From JAXHUM01 sp034189325 (GTDB taxonomy: Bacteria; Desulfobacterota; DSM-4660; Desulfatiglandales; Desulfatiglandaceae): 45,935 nucleotides of DNA. The number at the start of each line of letters is the position of its first letter. The first letter of the stretch is position 1. The notes under the pieces were generated by a model. The model did not search any database. It had not been told where the DNA came from and worked only from the letters and a program-made list of their open reading frames with translations. This document shows positions 41,898 to 45,935 of the stretch, one piece after another. The stretch lies in assembly GCA_034189325.1 (NCBI GenBank), contig JAXHUM010000048.1, positions 1 to 45,935 on the forward strand, read 5' to 3'. The position numbers and the translations under genes were made by a program.

Positions 41898-43919
41898 TCA
41901 GCACCCCGCACTTTTCTTTTTAGGTGTCTCAGGTTTTTGAGGAGCTGGTTGCGCTGGAGCTTTCGGCATTGACGGCTTTATCGCCTTGGGCGCGCCCTGA
42001 GGAAGCGGCACGGTCCTGACCGGCTCGCCCATCTCCGCCGAGATCCAGTAAGCCTCCAGACCGCCGAACAGGACCTTGATTCGCCGTTCGGTTTTCTGCG
42101 AGAGAATCCCTCCCGCCGCCATTGCCAGTGAGCCGTTCCGGTCTACAATCACGAGCGGTCCCGCCCCCGTCAGGTAGGCGGCGTTGGCGATCAGGTCGGC
42201 GATGTCCACGTTGCGGGACCCGGGCAGATGGTAGTCTTTGAAGTGTTCTTCCGGTCGGATGTCTATTAGATCGAAGGTCCCTGGCAGATCCATGAGCATG
42301 CGCTTGAGCTGTGCCGGATCGATCAGGTCCGGCAGCCTGACAACCCGTCTGGGCAGGGCCGATGCAGTGCCGGGGCCAATCGGCTGGATCACGGGCAGGC
42401 CCGCCTCGATCCATGCTTCGCCTCCCCCTGCCATGCTTGCCACCTCCTTGAAACCTCTCCGCTCCAGAACCCCGATGCCCATGCTGCTACGGTACGCCGA
42501 GTTGCAGACCGTCACAACCGCTTCGTTCGGGTCCAGCTTGGAGGCCAGGTCGGCGAGTTGATTGAGGGGCATGTTGACGACGTTGCCGATACGCAGTCCC
42601 ATCCATTCGTTGGGCAGACGAACGTCCACAATCAAGGGAGCCGTCCCCTCCTGCATGCGCTTGTAGAGTTCCTGCGGCAGAATAGGTTCGTTCGTATTGA
42701 CCGGCTGCTTTGCTCTGGTCCATTGGTCGAAGGACACGTTTCCACGCACGGAATAGCCCACCCTGTTCAGACGGAATACCGCCTCCTTCATTTCCTCGGT
42801 GCTGCCGCACAGGATCAGGTTACTGCCCCAGGGCACCATGGTCCCCACCCATGTCTCCAAACGTCCCCTTAGCCCGATGTTGACCGAGTTCGGGATATGC
42901 CCGGCTGCATAGCTCTCGGCATCGCGCAAGTCGACAATGTAATACTTGCCCAGGTCCGTAAGAGAGGCGTCGAGGGTCGGGGTTTTCGCCAGCGCCGTAT
43001 TCCAATCCACCAAAGGGGGGCCTTCCCGGTTCATCTTCGCGTTGTGTTTGAAGTACTGCGGTGCTTCGGGCAAACCTTCCAGGACAGCAGTGATGAAATC
43101 GTTTTTACCCTTGTATTGAAGATAGGGGTTGTTAATTCGTTCCGAACCGATGGTGCTGGACGGCTCGTCACTCAGGTGGGCCCCGCAAAGGGAGCCGGCC
43201 CCGTGCGCAGGCAGAACCACGACACTGTCATCGAGCTTGGAAAGCTTGTTCGTCCAGGTGTCATAGCTCATCCCCGCAAGGGTTGCCGCCGCCATGGTTC
43301 CCCCCATCAGGTCCGGCCGACCAATGGAACCGACAAAGAGCGTATCCCCGGTCAGGATCACTTTTGGAACAGTCTTACTGTCCTTACCATAGACAAGCAT
43401 GCACATGCCGTCAGGTGTGTGGCTGGGAGTTCCGAGGAATTGAAGCGTTGTCTCGCCCCAGGGAATTTGCTGCCCATCGGAAAGCGCCTTGATCTTGTAC
43501 AGTGCACCGCTGTCCCTATTCTGATAGATGGGACAGCCCACGGACCTGGCGAATTCGCTGTGACCAGCCACGAAATCGGCGTGTGAATGCGTCAGGAACA
43601 CCCCTTTGATCGTCCATCCCTCTTTCTTTGCAGTCTCAAGATAGACCTGGATGTCACGGTCCGGATCAACAATAAGGGCGTCCTTATCGCTCACAACAGC
43701 GTAGGAATAGTGCGAAAGCACTGCGAGGTTAAACTGGACGATCTTGATTCCTGGATATTCATATGTATTCACCACGGTCTGTGTCGCCGCAGTATCTGCG
43801 TGAGAGGCGGATTCGGCATCTTTTAAAGCAGCCACTGATAGATGCCCTTGGAGGAGAACTATTGTGAAAGCTCCCAGCAATATGAATGTCGCGCGCTTAA
43901 GTACATTCATCCGATTCAT
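41898..43919 (-). CDS. exported MBL-fold persulfide dioxygenase-like protein with three rhodanese domains
   Basis: A 673-residue protein with an N-terminal signal sequence (residues 1-31). The metallo-beta-lactamase domain (about 48-285) has iron ligands His111, His113, Asp115 (THSHADFVAGH), His167, Asp192 and His239, as in ETHE1/CstB-type persulfide dioxygenases. Rhodanese 1 (about 305-405) has Cys371 in an unusual loop CGSTEE. Rhodanese 2 (about 412-510) has the active loop CNSAYRS (Cys472). Rhodanese 3 (about 530-630) has Asp593 where Cys is expected. A Pro/Lys-rich tail ends in Cys. GGAGGG precedes the ATG. Export and fusion suggest periplasmic handling of sulfane sulfur; a dioxygenase in an apparent anaerobe could serve oxygen or sulfide stress. 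Confidence 0.88.
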   Translation of the reverse strand: MNRMNVLKRATFILLGAFTIVLLQGHLSVAALKDAESASHADTAATQTVVNTYEYPGIKIVQFNLAVLSHYSYAVVSDKDALIVDPDRDIQVYLETAKKEGWTIKGVFLTHSHADFVAGHSEFARSVGCPIYQNRDSGALYKIKALSDGQQIPWGETTLQFLGTPSHTPDGMCMLVYGKDSKTVPKVILTGDTLFVGSIGRPDLMGGTMAAATLAGMSYDTWTNKLSKLDDSVVVLPAHGAGSLCGAHLSDEPSSTIGSERINNPYLQYKGKNDFITAVLEGLPEAPQYFKHNAKMNREGPPLVDWNTALAKTPTLDASLTDLGKYYIVDLRDAESYAAGHIPNSVNIGLRGRLETWVGTMVPWGSNLILCGSTEEMKEAVFRLNRVGYSVRGNVSFDQWTRAKQPVNTNEPILPQELYKRMQEGTAPLIVDVRLPNEWMGLRIGNVVNMPLNQLADLASKLDPNEAVVTVCNSAYRSSMGIGVLERRGFKEVASMAGGGEAWIEAGLPVIQPIGPGTASALPRRVVRLPDLIDPAQLKRMLMDLPGTFDLIDIRPEEHFKDYHLPGSRNVDIADLIANAAYLTGAGPLVIVDRNGSLAMAAGGILSQKTERRIKVLFGGLEAYWISAEMGEPVRTVPLPQGAPKAIKPSMPKAPAQPAPQKPETPKKKSAGC

Positions 43920-44791
43920 TATTATTCCCTCCTTTATTGGTGAAGTTTCGAAGAATTGATATCCTCTCTGGACCTGTCATTCTCGAGAGCCTGTTCCCCT
44001 GCATGTGGGCGCCGTGTTCGAGACTCCGGACAGAGACCATTCGAAAGTTTGGAAAAGATGACTTTTCAGATCATATCCCATTCATATCCTGAAAAACAAC
44101 AATTTTGGTGACAAAACAGCAGCATGAAGATGAGCCAGCTAAGGGTTTGTAATACTGTGAATAGGCATAGGAGGACGGCCCTAAATGGTGTCCATGTGCA
44201 TTGGGAATGCCTATGATGGATTTGGCGAGGAGGTTTGACAAAACGCCTGCCGCTACCAGTTATACTGTTCAGCGAGGAGAAAAAATGGCATAAGAGGAAG
44301 GTCCCCATCTAGGTGGGGGTTTCAAATTCGTCCACCCTTTCGGTAGAACATACTGAAGAAATCTTCCATTTTGTTTCATTAAAGATTTTCCATGACCTCT
44401 TGGTTTTGGCGGGAAGATACTGTATGTTGGTCGGACTGTCGGCGATATCGGAAAGGATCCCATTTCGGATGAGAGGAGAGATCAACTCGATGGGAGCCGG
44501 GGAATCAACGTAAAACCAACAAGGATACGATAGGTCTTGTGAGAGATCCCATTCTTGGGGAATCCTCTTATCATGAACTCCGTGACCTGCCGCAATTCAA
44601 ACCCCGGAGCCATCGGATGAAATTGGGATCAATAGCCTGTCAGACGGGTCTAGGTTAGGCAAGGACATAAGGAGAAGGAGTGAGATAACAACAAGAAGAT
44701 TCCACAGCCTGAAACTCGAAAAAACTGGAATTGCAAAAGATTGCCGAGGGCCTTCGGCATCATAACCTCTTTTAAGGAAGGAGATTATAAG
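43920..44791. other. 872-bp divergent intergenic region
   Basis: No credible gene. Contents: the ribosome site and presumed promoter of the sulfur operon on the left; a structured inverted repeat (44161-44214); TTGACA (44235-44240) with TATACT (44261-44266) at a poor 20-bp spacing; a CCCCA/TGGGG hairpin at 44303-44318; and a TGCCGA/TCGGCA hairpin (44742-44759) in the leader of the dehydrogenase gene. Short open frames here lack ribosome sites and family signals. Confidence 0.5.
44161..44214. repeat. nested inverted repeats, possible structured RNA
   Basis: ATAGGCAT (44161-44168) is the exact reverse complement of ATGCCTAT (44207-44214). Inside it, CCC and AATG (44179-44187) can pair with CATTGGG (44199-44205). 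The nested arms would give one long imperfect hairpin with a bulge on the left side. Confidence 0.35.
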
Positions 44792-45935
44792 ATGATACCG
44801 TTTGCGATTACCGATGAACAGAGGGCTTTTCAGGAGACAGCCAGGAAATTTGCCGAAAGGGAAATTGCTCCCATAGCCGATGAGATGGATGAGAAGGAGA
44901 AATTCCCTAGAGAGGTCTACGACAAGATGGGGGAAGTGGGATTTTCAGGGATGATCATTCCGCCCGAATATGGTGGCGCCGGTCTTGACTATGTCACCTT
45001 TGCACTTGTACTCGAAGAGCTCTTTAAGCCCTCTGCAGGGATCGCCGGGTGTCTTATCCCCCACACCGGACAGGAGCGGGCGATATTGATGATGGGAACG
45101 GAAGAACAGAAACGGGAGTTTATCACACCCCTTGCCACAGGAAAGAAGCTGGGGGCATTTTCTCTGACAGAGCCTGATGCCGGATCAGATGCAGCATCGT
45201 TGAGGACGAGCGCCATGGAGAGCGGGGATTACTACCTCACAAACGGCACAAAATGCTTTGTCACCAATGGAGGGGAAGCGGAACAGTATCTCCTGATCGC
45301 AAAAACCGACCCTGAAAGAGGCGCGGCGGGCACCAGCGCCTTTATCGTAGATCTCGGGACTCCAGGTTTTTCCATAGGGAAAAAGGAACGGAAAATGGGA
45401 TTCAGGGCCAATTCCACTACGGACCTGATCTTTGAGGACTGCCGGATTCCAAAAGATAGGCTTTTGGGAAGAGAAGGGGAAGGGTTCAAGGTTGCGATGA
45501 CGTTCCTTGACTACGCGAAACTGACTGCCGGAATCGGCGCCAACGCCCTTGCCCAGTCCTCATTGGACACGGCCCTGGCCTATTCCAAAGTAAGGGTTCA
45601 GTTCGGAAAGCCTATCTGTGAATTCCAGGCCATCCAATTCATGCTGGCCGACATGGAGACCCAGATCGGGGCATCAAAGGCCCTGGTTCTCGGCCTTGCC
45701 AATAGAATGGATTTGAATATCTCCAATCCAAAAGAGAGCGCCTTGGTCAAGGTATTTTCAACAGATATGGCAATGAAGGTCACGACAGATGCCGTGCAGG
45801 TCCTTGGCGGGTACGGTTATATGAAGGATTACTCTGTCGAACGCAATATGCGAGACGCAAAGATCGGCCAGATATATGACGGGACCAACCAGATCCAACG
45901 AATGGTTATTTCTCGACGTATGCTGTCTCAGAGAT
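44792..45935 (+). CDS. acyl-CoA dehydrogenase (3' end cut by the window)
   Basis: Open to the window edge after 381 codons, which is nearly the full family length. It is an FAD-dependent acyl-CoA dehydrogenase: AFSLTEPDAGSDAASLRT (FAD/substrate loop), MGFRANSTTDLIFEDCRIP, RVQFGKPICEFQAIQ, QVLGGYGYMKDYSVERNMRDAK. The usual catalytic-base motif IYEGT reads IYDGT: Asp363 replaces Glu. GAAGGAGATTATAAG precedes the ATG. It is transcribed away from the sulfur operon and may belong to a further acyl-CoA cluster beyond the edge. Confidence 0.93.
   Translation, partial: MIPFAITDEQRAFQETARKFAEREIAPIADEMDEKEKFPREVYDKMGEVGFSGMIIPPEYGGAGLDYVTFALVLEELFKPSAGIAGCLIPHTGQERAILMMGTEEQKREFITPLATGKKLGAFSLTEPDAGSDAASLRTSAMESGDYYLTNGTKCFVTNGGEAEQYLLIAKTDPERGAAGTSAFIVDLGTPGFSIGKKERKMGFRANSTTDLIFEDCRIPKDRLLGREGEGFKVAMTFLDYAKLTAGIGANALAQSSLDTALAYSKVRVQFGKPICEFQAIQFMLADMETQIGASKALVLGLANRMDLNISNPKESALVKVFSTDMAMKVTTDAVQVLGGYGYMKDYSVERNMRDAKIGQIYDGTNQIQRMVISRRMLSQR

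Noticed and set aside
44313..44513. Small genes in the region before the acyl-CoA dehydrogenase
   Set aside because: Overlapping short frames on both strands, no ribosome sites, no family signals.
1..45935. CRISPR arrays, tRNA/rRNA genes, insertion sequences, cobalamin riboswitch
   Set aside because: Looked for by eye in the gene-free regions; no regularly spaced repeats, clover-leaf sequences, transposases or B12-box-like sequence were seen.

Overview
The window looks like a contig from a strictly anaerobic, probably deltaproteobacterial (Desulfobacterota-like) bacterium. This is inferred from gene content only: an oxygen-sensitive 2-hydroxyacyl-CoA dehydratase with its ATPase activator, a B12-dependent acyl-CoA mutase with its MeaB chaperone, a Na+-pumping biotin decarboxylase, a TRAP transporter, CaiB/BaiF CoA-transferases, and no oxygenases. 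No rRNA, tRNA, CRISPR array or insertion sequence was seen. One assembly gap of 100 N (32705-32804) interrupts the mutase gene.

Layout. (1) 1-4705, plus strand: SDR dehydrogenase, two dehydratase subunits, the activator ATPase and a PHP-domain protein. (2) 4836-9990: three tandem acyl-CoA carboxyltransferases, a strong terminator, and the C-terminal relic of a fourth tandem copy. (3) 10147-19938: an operator/promoter, TRAP binding protein, fused TRAP permease, acyl-CoA synthetase, MmgE/PrpD protein, FMN-dependent NMO-like enzyme, crotonase and MeaB. (4) 20262-25084: a sodium-pump decarboxylase module (carboxyltransferase, gamma-like anchor, biotin carrier fused to a pseudo-carboxyltransferase, beta pump) and a small membrane protein. 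(5) 25239-31637: three CaiB/BaiF proteins, a B12-binding subunit, an orphan response-regulator receiver and a second MmgE/PrpD protein. (6) 36353-31782, minus strand: FCD-type GntR regulator, radical SAM-PDZ protein, second B12-binding subunit and mutase large subunit. (7) 36973-39013: MFS transporter and a second crotonase. (8) 43919-39354, minus strand: a sulfur operon (exported persulfide-dioxygenase-like enzyme with three rhodanese domains, YeeE half-transporter, YeeE-rhodanese fusion). (9) 44792 to the right edge: an acyl-CoA dehydrogenase.

How it may work together (inference). Regions 3-6 read as one catabolic island. A carboxylic acid enters by the TRAP system, is converted to a CoA thioester by the CoA-transferases or synthetase, is rearranged by a divergent B12 mutase serviced by MeaB, and loses CO2 through biotin to a Na+ pump, conserving energy. 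Two MmgE/PrpD enzymes and crotonases handle intermediates. The mutase departs from methylmalonyl-CoA mutase in its substrate-pocket segments, so the substrate is probably not methylmalonyl-CoA; I cannot name it. The GntR gene and the TRAP operon carry the same composite promoter element (TTGYATACAA, 18 bp, TTGACAARTGGTT), which ties the regulator to this island.

Most notable: the biotin carrier at 22294 has an OadA-like barrel whose metal-binding and carboxylated-lysine positions are all replaced, suggesting a dead catalytic domain kept as a scaffold beside a CoA-specific carboxyltransferase; a CaiB/BaiF protein without the catalytic Asp; a radical SAM protein with unusual domain order and an internal repeat; and the shared regulatory element.
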